Part shown: piece by piece, positions 1 through 10,905 of the stretch
How the letters are laid out: every line of letters begins with the position of its first letter
Numbering within the stretch: position 1 is the stretch's first letter
Assembly: GCA_030581615.1 (NCBI GenBank)
Contig: JAKTTT010000034.1
Coordinates: 124,001 to 188,000, forward strand
Source: Alloascoidea africana
Taxonomy: Eukaryota > Ascomycota > Alloascoideomycetes > Alloascoideales > Alloascoideaceae
Reading direction: 5' to 3'
Length of the DNA stretch: 64,000 nt
Made by a program: the position numbers and the translations under genes
Notes under the pieces: model-generated
Told to the model about the DNA's origin: nothing
What the model saw: only the letters and a program-made list of their open reading frames with translations
Databases searched by the model: none

Positions 1-760
1 TCATCTTGTTCGTTATAATTAGTCAACCATAAATAGAGTATAATAACTCTTGATGAGAGAAAGAGAGAGCAAGAAAAAAAAAAAAGTAATTAATCACTAA
101 GAAATTAAAGAATTTTTTTTTTTTGGAGGCAAAACTAAAAGTAGCTAACCAAAAACGAACATCTACTGCTGCTGCACATTTTACATTCATCATTAAGCCG
201 CCAAATGTAATATGTATCAAGTCCACCCGGAAATCACAACAAACTTATTTTTTTTTTTTTAGTTTTTTTAGTTGCTTTCTTATTTTTGTTCCCCCCACCC
301 CACCACCACCTAAAGAACCAACCAAAAGTGCCTAAAAATGAACAATGCGCTGGAATTTGGACGTGGGGTATATCTTCTCCCGATTATCCTAAATATCTTT
401 TTTTCTTTTTCCTCTCTCTTTTTATATCCTCCATAGATGAATTTTTTGAATTAGTGTGCTTATTACGCGCGTCTTGTTTGAGCGAGGAGTCTCTAATCCA
501 ATTTTTAGTTTTAGGTTTTAACAAGCATTGTTAAATTTCTGACAGGTGGTGGGTGTGATCAGGGATTGGAATATCAGATCCGCCTGTTCCCGCTAAGGAA
601 GCTCAAATTCCCATTTCCCAATTGAGTATTTGGAAAACCAGGGTCGCGTCATATTCATATTTACATACAGATGGGTCAAGAAAAATAGATGGATCAACAG
701 TACCATAACATAACATGAGCATGAGTCATTATCATGAGTCATTATCATTATAATCATCAA
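1..760. other. Left-edge non-coding stretch
   Basis: No convincing gene is visible. The stretch is AT-rich with long homopolymer T and A runs and a C-rich patch near 290-310. It includes the 3' flank of the minus-strand gene that ends at 761. The short open frames here are homopolymer-driven and lack any recognisable domain. Confidence 0.6.
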
Positions 761-1402
761 TCATGGTTCTAAAGGCTTGCTTGCAATTGACTCCAACTCT
801 ATCCCTCCTCCTCCTCCTTGTCGTCTACTCACACCCATCTTTTCCAAATACCAAACTCTCCCACCCCGTGCAAATATCAAAGCATCTTGAACAAGTCCAG
901 AAACAGTTCCAAAGATGAATCCCGTTCTTATATTATTCAACGTTTGAATCCGACTTAAACCAGTATACCTTGCATAACCCCAACCTGCCATTGTCGTTGC
1001 AAACATTGTCGATGTAAAATCGATAAATCCCTTGAGTTGATCAATATATGCTTCAAATCCAAAATATAACCCACAAAAGACCCCAACTTTACCCGCATAT
1101 TTCACACTCTCAACCATCCCATGTTTCAAAACATAGTAGTTTTTCCGTTTGTGATAGAAATACCATCCTTCCATACTTTGTGGTAATCGATGTGCATTTT
1201 CTGCAAGAAATCGAAGTGAAGTTTTTTTATAACCTTGATAAAATCCAGCAAGTGCACCATAAGTCCCTGACATGAACAAGATTAAAGGTAATCGATATTT
1301 CGGATGTAGGTTGAACCTTTGACCCCGATTATCTTCTTCAAATTGCCTCCGTATCTGGGCCGTCTCTTGCTCTATCCGAGCTACCCTTTCAGACTCCTCC
1401 AT
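761..1402 (-). CDS. Small four-helix, probably mitochondrial membrane protein (Tim17/22/23-like, tentative)
   Basis: The frame encodes 213 residues from an ATG at 1402. A charged N-terminus (about residues 1-35) is followed by four moderately hydrophobic, glycine-rich segments near residues 36-58, 102-122, 128-145 and 158-178. Small-residue spacing such as GTYGALAGFYQG and GTVSGLVQDA resembles the helix-packing pattern of the Tim17/Tim22/Tim23 superfamily, which includes import channel subunits and the complex I assembly factor TIMMDC1. That assignment is inference from pattern, not a domain match. A glycine run near residue 200 is encoded by a CTC/CCT microsatellite. The gene is divergent from the MFS gene on the right, with about 460 bp between them. 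It could instead be an unrelated lineage-specific mitochondrial protein. Confidence 0.7.
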   Translation of the reverse strand: MEESERVARIEQETAQIRRQFEEDNRGQRFNLHPKYRLPLILFMSGTYGALAGFYQGYKKTSLRFLAENAHRLPQSMEGWYFYHKRKNYYVLKHGMVESVKYAGKVGVFCGLYFGFEAYIDQLKGFIDFTSTMFATTMAGWGYARYTGLSRIQTLNNIRTGFIFGTVSGLVQDALIFARGGRVWYLEKMGVSRRQGGGGGIELESIASKPLEP

Positions 1403-1862
1403 CCTTTATCTCTCGTCCTGTTGGTGTCTGTCAGAGTCAGTGTGCGTATGGGAGAGAGAGGTGGATGTGTGTGAGGAATTGTGTGTTGACACCGGGTAAA
1501 CCGAAAATATAGCAAACACGGTCGGTCGGTCTGCCCAAGTTTCTTGTCTCACAACCGTTGTTCCTAATTCTGTTACTCTAATCTAATTCTAGTCTCTTAT
1601 TGCTATGAAATTGGTGATTTTTTCACACTTATTCAGGGCCTACTCTTGAGACAAACTCTCCCTTGGGTGTTTCTGGCTTTGGGTCGGTTGTTTTTTCTTC
1701 ACGTGACCTACACATTATCCATTTATGGACTGTTTGATCCATCATCTGGCTGAAAGCAGGGAAAATATATCAAGCCTCTTTCATCCTTTCACTCTCTTTT
1801 TTTTTCTCTTCAAGTCAACTTTACACTTTTACTTTTCGCTTGCACTTGCACTTGCACTTGTG
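1403..1862. promoter_or_regulatory. Divergent promoter region between the membrane protein and the MFS gene
   Basis: This 460-bp interval separates two start codons facing away from each other. It contains GA-rich and pyrimidine-rich tracts, an E-box palindrome at 1699-1706 and a CTTGCA hexamer repeat (about 3.7 copies, 1839-1860) directly before the MFS start. Confidence 0.5.
1699..1706. promoter_or_regulatory. E-box palindrome TCACGTGA
   Basis: TCACGTGA lies about 160 bp upstream of the MFS start codon. CACGTG with flanking T/A is the known site of Cbf1/Pho4/Tye7-type bHLH factors in yeasts. The same core occurs at 14030 and 46929. Function is inferred from the motif only. Confidence 0.35.
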
Positions 1863-3481
1863 ATGGTGTCTCCTGAATTCGTCCGTCCTGAGGACAAAAG
1901 GAGAATCACGCCCTATCTTGTGTTTGCCACGATGGTGGCATGTTTTGGAGCTCTCCAATTTGGTTATCATCTGGTGAGGTGTTAGTGATGAGGCCTATCT
2001 GTCCCCCCCTCTCACACCCCGGAAAACAAAAAACTAACCGTTTTGTATAGTCTGAGCTGAATGCTCCAGAAGGAGTCATTTCTTGTAGACTTGATGTTTC
2101 TGGACCGTCACCGAATTACAAGGACACTTTTTTCGGGAAACATGGTTATGTGGATTGTATACCAATGACAAGTAGTCAGGTTGGAACCATCACCTCTGTT
2201 TATTCAGTTGGTGGATTTATAAGTGCAATGTATGGTGGGAAATTGGCAGATAAAGTTGGGAGGAAAAATTGTTCAATCATTAATACAATCTGGTTCTCAA
2301 TTGGATGTCTGGTGATGACTGTTGCAAATTCTTTTGTATCCATGTCCTTGGGAAGGTTTATTGCAGGTTTAGGCGCGGGGGCCTCAGTTGTCGTTACGCC
2401 CTTATATCTCAATGAACTTAGTCCTTTGGGTCTAAGGGGCATTATAGGATCCATGAATCAGGTCTCGATAAACATTGGTATCATGCTTGGTCAATTCTTG
2501 GGTCTTTTCTATTCGAATAAAGAACAATGGAGATATATTCTTTTCGGAGGCTTTATCATTGCGATCATAAACTTGCTTTTGTTGCTGATAAGCTTTGAAA
2601 CACCCAAATGGTTGGCGCTTAATGGCAAAATTGATGAAGCTCGCAGAATTTTAAGACGGTTAAGGGGAACAGACGCTGTGGATGATGAACTCATGCTTTG
2701 GTCCTACACCACCACCAACACCAGCCCTACAAGTTTGCCAATTCCAGTAGTCACTACTGCTGATGAAGAAGCTGCTGAGACTGAGGCTGAATCAGCAGGA
2801 TTATTAAGGAGAAGCTCCACTCCCAACTCAAGCATTGCTCCAAAGAGCACAGTTGGATTTTGGCAATTCATTACAGATCCACAATATAGACCGGCATGTA
2901 GAGTTGTTGTTGGAATCATGTCTGGTCAACAACTCTGTGGAATTAACTCGGTCATTTTCTACGGTGTCAGTGTTCTTAGAGCCATTATCCCCGAATACGC
3001 CGTCATAATCAACGTTGTGATATCTGTAATCAACACAGTAATCACGGCCTCCACATCTCCCTTGATCGATAACCTTGGCAGAAAACCCCTATTGTTGGCA
3101 TCAATAGGCGCAATGGGAGCCTCATCTGCTTTAATGGGCGTTGGAATACTGGGTAACATCTCGGTGGTATCAGCTTTGGCAATGGTGATATACGTTGCAG
3201 CCTATGCAATTGGTCTAGGTCCTATTCCTTTCCTACTTGCTTCAGAAGTGACCCAACCAGAGGCCACAGGTTCTGCTCAAAGTGCAGGGACAACTGCAAA
3301 TTGGATTGCAACTTTTCTCGTTGGGTTTTTCTTCCCGATATTGAATTCCACAATAGGTGGAACAGTGTACTTTTTATTTGCAATCATATGCGGATTTTAC
3401 TTTTTGTTTACCCTAAGGTATATACCGGAAAGCAAGGGGAAAAAATCTTATGAGGAAGTATGGGGGCTTCGTATAGATTAG
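1863..3481 (+). CDS. MFS sugar-porter-like transporter (VPS73/YBR241C-like), one intron
   Basis: Exons 1863-1973 and 2051-3481 join in phase to give 513 residues. The 77-nt intron starts GTGAGG and ends after an ACTAAC branch-like site with GTATAG. The product shows the sugar-porter signatures: GGKLADKVGRKN between helices 2 and 3 (about residue 99), a GQQLCGIN segment on helix 7 (about 328), and PESKGKKSYEEVW after helix 12. Between helices 6 and 7 the cytoplasmic loop is expanded with Ser/Thr/Glu-rich sequence. Twelve membrane helices are expected. The closest remembered bakers' yeast relatives are Ybr241c and Vps73, vacuole-associated sugar-porter homologues; the substrate is unknown. An in-frame ATG at 1725 would add a hydrophobic 46-residue extension. 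I prefer 1863 because the E-box lies only about 20 bp before 1725 and the family normally starts close to helix 1. Confidence 0.9.
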
Positions 3482-3980
3482 TCAAGTCTTTTGTATGCTA
3501 GTGCATTTTATATATAATGGGTCCAAATAATCTGGTTTGTATCGTAAGCTATAGAATTTGAGTAACTTACTATTTTTGTATTATTGATATCTCCATTTCA
3601 GATTTTTATATTTGAATCAGAGCACAATCCGCATCGGTTCAGCACTTTTTGTTTCAAGAGTATTATTTTTTCTTGTCAGATAACTTGAGATTTGATGATA
3701 TTTGTTTATCCTCATCTGTCACTTATCGATTACAATTTACAGCTGAATCTTTTTAAATATCCAGAAAACTTAGAACAGCTATGCTTATTGGCATACACAG
3801 ATAGAAAGCTCTTTTATTCAAAAAACATGGGGTTAACGCAGTAAATATTAATAGTACAAGAGTTTGCTTCCTTCCAGGACACAATCCATCACTCTTCAAT
3901 CATATCATTATCCACAGGACGACTAAATCACAAGAAATTTTTTAGTTAGATATGAAAAGAAATCAGTTCAAAAAGACAAC
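3482..3980. other. Convergent intergenic region
   Basis: The MFS gene and SEH1 converge here. The sequence is AT-rich 3' untranslated or terminator DNA with TATATA-type elements just after the MFS stop. No gene is visible. Confidence 0.6.
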
Positions 3981-5036
3981 TTAAACTGATTGCTCAGCAG
4001 ATATAACTGAAAGACATTGAAATTGGTTAGAATAAGATGATTTCCATAATCTCACTTTCCCATCATCTCCTGCACTACTCAGAACAGTTCCTGTCAAATT
4101 CCATGAAACTCTCCAAACTTCACGTTTATGTTCATTCAACGTGTCTATTAACTTGACGTCCAGAATTGAAGTCAGTTGAGAGCTGTTTCCTCCTGCCGCA
4201 TCTTTACTTCCATCAAAAGTTGTATCCATATCATCATCCTCATCATCATCATCATTATCCGCATTCAATTGCTCGTCATCATTGACCTTTGACTTGACGA
4301 CGATTTTATAAATTCTGATATATCCATCTTTACAAGCAGTTGCCAACAAATGATATCCACGTCCCATGGCTGGTGCCCAAGCAACATCTCGAACAAGTCC
4401 TTCGTGCTCGTTTAGCGTGGTTGACTGAGCCAGCCTACCAGATCGATCCCTTTGGTATATAAATGCCTGATCTAGCGCAGATACCGCAACGAATTCTGGG
4501 GAAAACTTGGAAGGACACCAGGACAGTGAAAAGGACGATTGGAGTTGTTTATCTGGGGGAACAGAAAGAACCTGAATCTCCGTCGTGCAGGTCCAATTGC
4601 GCAAGTCATTCGGTTCCAAAGCATCGTATATCCTAAACACACCATCTCCTCCAATTACACCCAGTCTTAATCCCAAATGTGAAGGTGCAAAGGCAAGGTC
4701 GTAGAGAGGACCTCGAGAATCTGACAACACGGCCACTTTCCTCCATCTTCTCCCCGAAACAGTCTGTTGTTCTGGATTTTCCTCAAAAATGCGGACCGTT
4801 CGATCGTAGGAACATGAGGCAATGATTTGTCCATATTCAGGAGCAGCCCAAGATACTTTTGAAACTGAAGAATCGTGGGCTTTCCAAGAGTCGTTAAGGA
4901 CCCAGGTTCCAGCATCTGGGTCATGGTCAAATACCTTTATATGTTGATCTGAGGAACACGTTGCCAAGCGCTGGCCATAAAAATCATACGAGATATCGTG
5001 AACCAGCTCCTCATGCTCTGTTGGAAACGGTTTCAT
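3981..5036 (-). CDS. SEH1: Nucleoporin Seh1 (WD40 beta-propeller)
   Basis: The frame encodes 351 residues from the ATG at 5036. It opens with HEELVHDISYDFYGQRLATC, typical of the Sec13/Seh1 family, and continues through about six WD blades with recognisable SSDQHIKVFD, SYDRTVRIFE, CKDGYIRIYK and GDDGKVRLWK blade ends. Seh1 is a subunit of the Y-shaped Nup84 complex of the nuclear pore and of the SEACIT/SEACAT (GATOR-like) regulators of TORC1 at the vacuole. A long Asp-rich insertion (about residues 255-290) sits before the last blade and is unusual in length. The gene is divergent from SEC15 across about 810 bp. A second in-frame upstream codon series exists but has no ATG. Confidence 0.93.
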   Translation of the reverse strand: MKPFPTEHEELVHDISYDFYGQRLATCSSDQHIKVFDHDPDAGTWVLNDSWKAHDSSVSKVSWAAPEYGQIIASCSYDRTVRIFEENPEQQTVSGRRWRKVAVLSDSRGPLYDLAFAPSHLGLRLGVIGGDGVFRIYDALEPNDLRNWTCTTEIQVLSVPPDKQLQSSFSLSWCPSKFSPEFVAVSALDQAFIYQRDRSGRLAQSTTLNEHEGLVRDVAWAPAMGRGYHLLATACKDGYIRIYKIVVKSKVNDDEQLNADNDDDDEDDDMDTTFDGSKDAAGGNSSQLTSILDVKLIDTLNEHKREVWRVSWNLTGTVLSSAGDDGKVRLWKSSYSNQFQCLSVISAEQSV

Positions 5037-5761
5037 TGCTAATCTCTTGTGGAACAAACAAATGTCAGAGTATCAAGATCTTTCTTTTCGCAGACACCCA
5101 ACCACCCCTTGGAGCACATGTACCTGCGAGGGAACTTCACACACAAGAAGAGAGGAAAAGAGGCAGAGGGAAGCGAAAATCGGATCAGTAGACGTGCTAG
5201 CCACAGTTACATCTCTTGTATACAGTACCAGATCACAAACGTTTTCTGATCCGGGGAGGTTGTTGACTCTCTGGGATGGGACGAGTGAAAGTCTCCAGGT
5301 CAGGTATCAAAAGGATAATGTTCAAGGCGTTGCCCGCAAGACCGAGTCGTGTTTCACTTTAACGGGTAGCTGTTGAGTAGTAACTCTCACTGTAAAGAGA
5401 CCGAAACTTAATGGCCCCATTGCAGAAGACCCAGTCGCGACTCGTAGAGCTATGCTTCCACTAAAGCCCCGTGAATTTTGGGTTAAAAGCCAACCTAATT
5501 TAGGTCACAAAGAGCCCGTTCCTTGAAACAAAGACCTGGTGTGTGTTTCCAATTTCGCCAACCTGAGACGTAATTCTCTTCTTTCCTTTCACTCCTGCTC
5601 CACCAGACAAAATCCTTCTCCCAGTCTTCAAGTCCAAGTTCCAGCGAGGAAACACGTCGGAGGGCCTGTTCACCAATTCTTTTTGCCCTAGTTTGCTCGT
5701 TCCCCCCGTCGTTCACAACCTGGTTTACAAAGCCGCATCTGGCATTCAGAACCAACAAAAC

Positions 5762-5769
5762 TATATATA
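5762..5769 (+). promoter_or_regulatory. TATA box of SEC15
   Basis: TATATATA lies 79-86 bp upstream of the SEC15 ATG, a normal yeast spacing for a TATA element. Assigned on sequence and position only. Confidence 0.5.
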
Positions 5770-5836
5770 CTCAGCAAACCTCTAAGCTTTTGTTGCTCTC
5801 GTCATCTCCAGTTCACCGGCTTCACAGGCCTTGCAC

Positions 5837-5845
5837 ATGGCTTAG
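5837..5845 (+). promoter_or_regulatory. Minimal upstream ORF before SEC15
   Basis: ATGGCTTAG encodes Met-Ala-stop and ends two nucleotides before the SEC15 ATG. If transcripts start upstream of 5837, which the TATA position allows, scanning ribosomes would meet this start first and reach SEC15 by leaky scanning or reinitiation. Confidence 0.4.
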
Positions 5846-5847
5846 AA

Positions 5848-8388
5848 ATGACAGATATACCCAAAGACAATTCTTTAGACTCGGACGTCCTTAATCGCTT
5901 CACTTACCTGATCCAGTTCGACTCGGATGTGACGCTCTCTGCTGCTCAGACCTTAAACACCGACGAGTACTTATCCCACCTGGCTCCTATAATCAAAAGC
6001 TCTATAGAATCTGATGTACTGGATGAGCTGATTGACAGACTGGATACTGCAGCTAACGAAAAACACGAAGAACTGGTTCAGATTTGTAATGGAACGCACA
6101 ATGATATGAAGGTCACTGCCCAGGAATTAGCAGCCACTGTGGGACAAAGTAACCATCTTTCTGAAAATCTCCAAATGATAAACAAACAGTTCAACAACGC
6201 AGGAATCAACCTGGTAGAAGCCACAAAGCTCTATCTCAACTCAAACCAAGTTTCAAACAAGCTAGATGATTTGGAACTTGAGCTGATATCCTGTTTAAAA
6301 GTACTGGAGCTCGCCAATAAGGTTCACGAGATGATTCGAGGCAAGCGGTATTACATAGCTCTAAGGGGAATCGAAGACTTGTCAAAAGTCCACATTAACG
6401 AAGTTCTTCATTACAGCTTTGCCCAAAGAATAAACAACTCACTTTCAACCCTTCAAGAAATGATCAAAGAACATTCTTTGAACGATGTGAAAAGATGGCT
6501 AAATGAAATCGACCAGAATTTACAAGAGATTGGCAGTTCTGTTTTCTATCATACGCGCCACTTACACGAGATTTGGCTGAAAAAAGTGAAAATGAATCCC
6601 CATCTTGAAGGCATAAAATTCAATTCTATCACCGAACTTTGCCTTCGTGAGGAGACAGACTTTGATCCTCTGGAAATCGATGGCAGACCTATAGACTTTA
6701 CAAGTGTGTATGACGCTATTTTATCATACACAGCATTGGACTCATTGAAAGAATTACAAACACAATACAGCGAAGAATGGAGTAGAAGAAGGAAAAGATT
6801 GTTGTATCAAATGACAAATAACTGGTTAAATGATCATAACACAAATGGTAACCTTGCCCAGATAGAAGCGGCAAATGATTCAGATGAAGAGTATACTGCT
6901 CCAAAGACAACTCCTGAGCAATGGGAAATGTTTGACAAGCTTTTAGAAAAAATTATGGGATTTGTGGTGGTTGAGCGAATGTGCACTCAAAACACTGAAT
7001 ACAAGTTACAAAAAGAGCGAGAAATTTCAAATCAATGGCGATCCATGACTCAGTCGATCATCAATTCAGTGACAGCGTTTATTACAAACCAATCGGAACA
7101 GGAAGAACTTGTACGTATCCGAACAACTTTAAGCACTTTTATGTTGTCTTTACAAAGCCAACAGTATGAAGTTGAAGGATTACAAGTGCTGTTAATTTTT
7201 ATATTTCAAAAATATTCATCTTTATTGAAACAACAATTTGGAAAAGAATTTCAACAACTGCTTATTGAAGACGATTATATTCCAATGTCGATAGAAAATG
7301 AACAAACATTCTCAAAAGTTTTGAAATTATGCCAAATCAACAAGGAAAATGATAAAGATGGCATCATGTCAAAACCCAGACAATTCCCCATGATCCTTCC
7401 TTTCTCAAAGTTATACCCACTTACATTTGCTCAAGTTCACTCTTTCCTGCAAAAACACTATCAATTTCTTAAAGACTTAACGATCCAGAATCCGGCTCAA
7501 CTTAATGAGATCTTTATCAACGCTATCAACGACATTCTAGTAAACATTGTCTGTAATACTCTTATATCTCAACTGGATGTCGCAACAAAAGATCAAATCG
7601 TTCAGAATCTTACGAATTTGGATTACTTTTACATGGGTTCTTTGGAAATCGAAAAATTGATTTCGGCAAAGTACAGCTTTTCAAACCGTTCTTTGAAACC
7701 TGAGCTTCGTGCCACTGCAAGCTTGAAAAATGCAAGAAAGAAGGCCGAGGAGAAAATATTTGAAATGGTACGGTCCAAAGTCAGTGATTTTATCGAGGTT
7801 ACGTTTTGGGATTGGAAGACAAAGGAAAAGGCTACGCAACCGAGTCTTAATGTTACAGATATGGCCAACTTTATGGAAATGTTTTTCAATTCTACTCTTA
7901 TGACTATTCCAGGCGATATTAAAAGAGTTTTGTATATGGATGCTTTTCAACATTTGTCGAGTCTCTTGTTAAATCACCTTATTCAAGAATCAGGTCCCAT
8001 CATTACTCGAGAGGCATGCCAAAACTTTGACATTGATATTTCCTTTTTGGAAAGCTTTGTCTCCAAGTTTGATGAAGAAATAAACTCTCAAAACCTGGGC
8101 GTAGATACCGACGATGAGAAAACACTTGAAAGCTTTTTATCCTCGTTTAACGAGCTAAGACAGACCCTAAATCTGCTTCTTCACGGGAGCGAAGAAGAGT
8201 ATGACGACATTCAGATTAGGTTACAAAAATACAAACAAGTCAAACCATCAAATGCAAAGAGATTATTCTCAAAACTCAAGGCTGGCGAAAATGGGAACCA
8301 GAAGAGCAGCCAATCGGGAGGCGGATCTGCTTTTTCTAAATACTATCGCATGGCACAGAGCAAAGTCAGCAATTATAGAGATAACTAG
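5848..8388 (+). CDS. SEC15: Exocyst complex subunit Sec15
   Basis: An intronless frame of 846 residues, slightly shorter than bakers' yeast Sec15 (about 910). The N-terminal part carries the helical heptad region typical of exocyst subunits (about residues 60-150), followed by the conserved CLKVLELANKVHEMIRGKRY block and a long all-helical rod. The C-terminal domain (about 450-780) corresponds to the Sec4/Rab-binding region and ends in a basic, Ser/Gly-rich tail. Sec15 is the effector that links the Rab GTPase Sec4 on secretory vesicles to the exocyst at sites of exocytosis. The YBP gene follows in the same direction after about 160 bp. An acidic NDSDEEY patch near residue 350 resembles a phosphorylation site, which is inference. 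Confidence 0.93.
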   Translation: MTDIPKDNSLDSDVLNRFTYLIQFDSDVTLSAAQTLNTDEYLSHLAPIIKSSIESDVLDELIDRLDTAANEKHEELVQICNGTHNDMKVTAQELAATVGQSNHLSENLQMINKQFNNAGINLVEATKLYLNSNQVSNKLDDLELELISCLKVLELANKVHEMIRGKRYYIALRGIEDLSKVHINEVLHYSFAQRINNSLSTLQEMIKEHSLNDVKRWLNEIDQNLQEIGSSVFYHTRHLHEIWLKKVKMNPHLEGIKFNSITELCLREETDFDPLEIDGRPIDFTSVYDAILSYTALDSLKELQTQYSEEWSRRRKRLLYQMTNNWLNDHNTNGNLAQIEAANDSDEEYTAPKTTPEQWEMFDKLLEKIMGFVVVERMCTQNTEYKLQKEREISNQWRSMTQSIINSVTAFITNQSEQEELVRIRTTLSTFMLSLQSQQYEVEGLQVLLIFIFQKYSSLLKQQFGKEFQQLLIEDDYIPMSIENEQTFSKVLKLCQINKENDKDGIMSKPRQFPMILPFSKLYPLTFAQVHSFLQKHYQFLKDLTIQNPAQLNEIFINAINDILVNIVCNTLISQLDVATKDQIVQNLTNLDYFYMGSLEIEKLISAKYSFSNRSLKPELRATASLKNARKKAEEKIFEMVRSKVSDFIEVTFWDWKTKEKATQPSLNVTDMANFMEMFFNSTLMTIPGDIKRVLYMDAFQHLSSLLLNHLIQESGPIITREACQNFDIDISFLESFVSKFDEEINSQNLGVDTDDEKTLESFLSSFNELRQTLNLLLHGSEEEYDDIQIRLQKYKQVKPSNAKRLFSKLKAGENGNQKSSQSGGGSAFSKYYRMAQSKVSNYRDN

Positions 8389-8547
8389 TATGTGAAACAT
8401 GGGGTGAATAGCATAGTGATAATATAGATTTTTTGTAAAAAGACTTGGTCTGGTGTGAAGCTCTTCCTCAGGGAGTGGTTATGCGGGTGTCCGAAACACC
8501 TCTTTCACACACTCTCTTTCTTCACACATTCATCTTGCTTGCCAACC

Positions 8548-10691
8548 ATGTTGACCCATCAGGACAGCTCGCCACCACCTTTAGGGTCATTGCAGCAGCA
8601 TAACTCTTCCAGCTCCAGCATAGATGACAATGATCATACACCTTCACAAGATGTAGTGCCTCCGAAATTTTCGGTTGATAAAATATGCGAAATTATTGGT
8701 TTGGCAGCAAATGATGTCAAAGTAAGTTACCACAATGCCTTTTTCATTAGATGAGCATCAAAAAATAACCAATGCAATAGGAATCAGAAGATTATATCAC
8801 ATACGCAACTGTGTTGGATATTAACTTGGAAGGTCCGAGCAGATTTAGTCCCGAAGAGATGCAGAAACTGCTCTCAAAATTACTGGAGGTGTTCAGATCC
8901 AATCCGCAGCTGGTGTATGAGATTGGATGGGATATTCCAACAATTCTTTTACCATTTCTTGAGATTCAGAGCCTTTCACATCCAAATTCAACCATCAATT
9001 CTGACGGGTCGAAAGAGCTGAATGAAATATTCGATTTTCTGGCGGAAAAGGGAAACCCGAAAGAACTGTTGTTGAGAACATTGGGGTTACTTGAATCGTT
9101 ACTTTATGAACTACCCATTGATGACGACTTGACCAGTGAGTTAATCACAAGATTCAACGAGCAATTCAATTCTAAATTGAAGCTTTTCTACAAATGGATC
9201 AACAAATGCTTGCTCAGAATTAGAACACAGTATCCTTCTAGGTTCCTGGGATCTGCCTGTGACTCCACCTACAAGTTTCTAGAGGCCAACATAAGCGAGA
9301 TTCCAGAAAACCTCGTGCCTCCAATACTGGAAGTGGTTTATGACTTTATTAAAGACTATGAGAGATCCACGAATGATGATTCCCCTCTCAGTAAAGACGA
9401 GGACAGCACTATTACTTTACTCTTGCAAAGCTTTTTAACGTATTTCATTTCGGTGTCCACATCCAGAATCCCAGTTGATTGGATTTCTCAATTGGAAAGG
9501 TCTAGAGTTTCAGGGTTCCGTGACCACACTGTGAACGAGTCAAGAGAAAACGGGAAGGATGCGAAGGTTTTGATCCAAATTTTGAACAACTGTGGACAAC
9601 TTTTGAAGACTCTTGGTTTAGACCCCGATACAGCATTTGAAGCAGAAATATTGAACAAACTGGATAAGTTTTCTATGCTTGACAAGGTTTTGGACACAGA
9701 TGACGGTAACACTATAATTCAGACCTCTCTGAGGTTGAGCAATTCTAAGGAAGAGTCGTTTTCCTATGACACAGACAACAGCCCAGATTGTTTAAAGATA
9801 TCACCCGATGGACTCCTATTTTGGGCAACTCATCATTTTTCAAGTTCAAATGAGATAGAGCAGATGCCTTCTCTTGCAACCATCATTAAGCTCTCGTTTC
9901 GATTTATACTAAGGCCATATATTGATGTTTCAAACATACCATCTCCAATAAAACAGGCAATTACATTCTGGAGTTCCAGCACATTAAAACAAACCACACC
10001 TTTGGATGTTTCGAAAATTCCTAAGAGCCAACTAAACGTGTATTTGCAATTGCTACTTTCAATATCAGCAACTTCATCAAGTTCAACTCTTCGATCTGTA
10101 ACCTTTGAAGTTGTAAATAAAATCTTGTCATTGGCAACTGGATCATTCTCTTATCAGTTTATCGTGGACACGATTTCTTCATGCCCTTACAATAACGCAA
10201 AAGCTGCATTTATTGGGGTTCTTAAAGATCTCATTCAAAAGTCAACCTTACAGGAGAAAAGTACAGTGGAGTCAAGTGCGGGGAATGTGAATGCTCCTCC
10301 ATTGCCACCGAGAAGGGTATCTACACTTCCTGCTGGCTTCATTGAGTTAACAGAGCAAAATGAAAAGGAACTAAGAGGCTTGATTGTAGAAAGCATCAAT
10401 GCTACGTTTTCTAACCTAATTAATGAAGATCCTACTACTGCAGATATTTCTTCAAAACTTTCAATTGACCAGGAAGAGTTTATAATTTTGTTGTCTTGGC
10501 TGAACGCATTAACTGTTATACGATCGTCTTTCAACTCGACATTTGTCCAAGACACTGCAAAACAAATTCTCAAACTATGTGATTTGTACCATAGTTACGA
10601 ATCAAGAGCCGCACAACAGCACCGTCAAAGTGATGATTTATTGCCTCTTGACTTACTTCTTCTGCCGGTGAACATCCTGATTAATGATTAA
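8548..10691 (+). CDS. YBP1: Yap1-binding protein homologue (YBP1/YBP2 family), one intron
   Basis: Exons 8548-8721 and 8781-10691 give 694 residues. The 59-nt intron has a GTAAGT donor and ends GCAATAG. Exon 1 encodes a Gln/Ser/Asp-rich leader, then KFSVDKICEIIGLAANDVK; exon 2 continues ESEDYITYATVLDI. The length and the helical-repeat region with YEIGWDIPTILLPFL match the YBP1/YBP2 family (bakers' yeast Ybp1 674 residues). Ybp1 binds Yap1 and is needed for its peroxide-induced oxidation by Gpx3; Ybp2 also acts at kinetochores. Which of the two this represents cannot be decided, as lineages outside the genome-duplication group usually have one copy. The symbol is therefore a family label. The gene converges with HPC2 over about 210 bp. 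Confidence 0.85.
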
Positions 10692-10905
10692 GTGTCAAAA
10701 CGTCAAGGAATTCCTCCTATAGCCAACTTTAGATACGTGCTGTGATAATAGAGTCTGCTAGAAGTTTGATTTTCCTAGTTTACATGATACAAAATTCTTT
10801 TGAGAATGGGGGTTTCTGGGTCTTTTGTTTTTCTTGTCATTCGTATTGCTGTGCTCGGTATAAACATGATCAAATCATCTATGAAATAGAACACTGTACG
10901 GTTTA

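Larger units (their letters stand above)
5037..5847. promoter_or_regulatory. Divergent SEH1/SEC15 promoter region
   Basis: About 810 bp without a supportable gene. Short frames on both strands lack domains. A TATATATA box at 5762-5769 serves the SEC15 side, and a two-codon upstream frame sits directly before the SEC15 start. Confidence 0.5.

Noticed and set aside
1974-2050. GTGATGA box-C-like motif in the MFS intron, considered as a snoRNA
   Set aside because: No matching D box or terminal stem within the 77-nt intron.
5495-5758. 87-codon minus-strand frame between SEH1 and SEC15
   Set aside because: No domain, and it lies in the promoter region directly beside the SEC15 TATA box.
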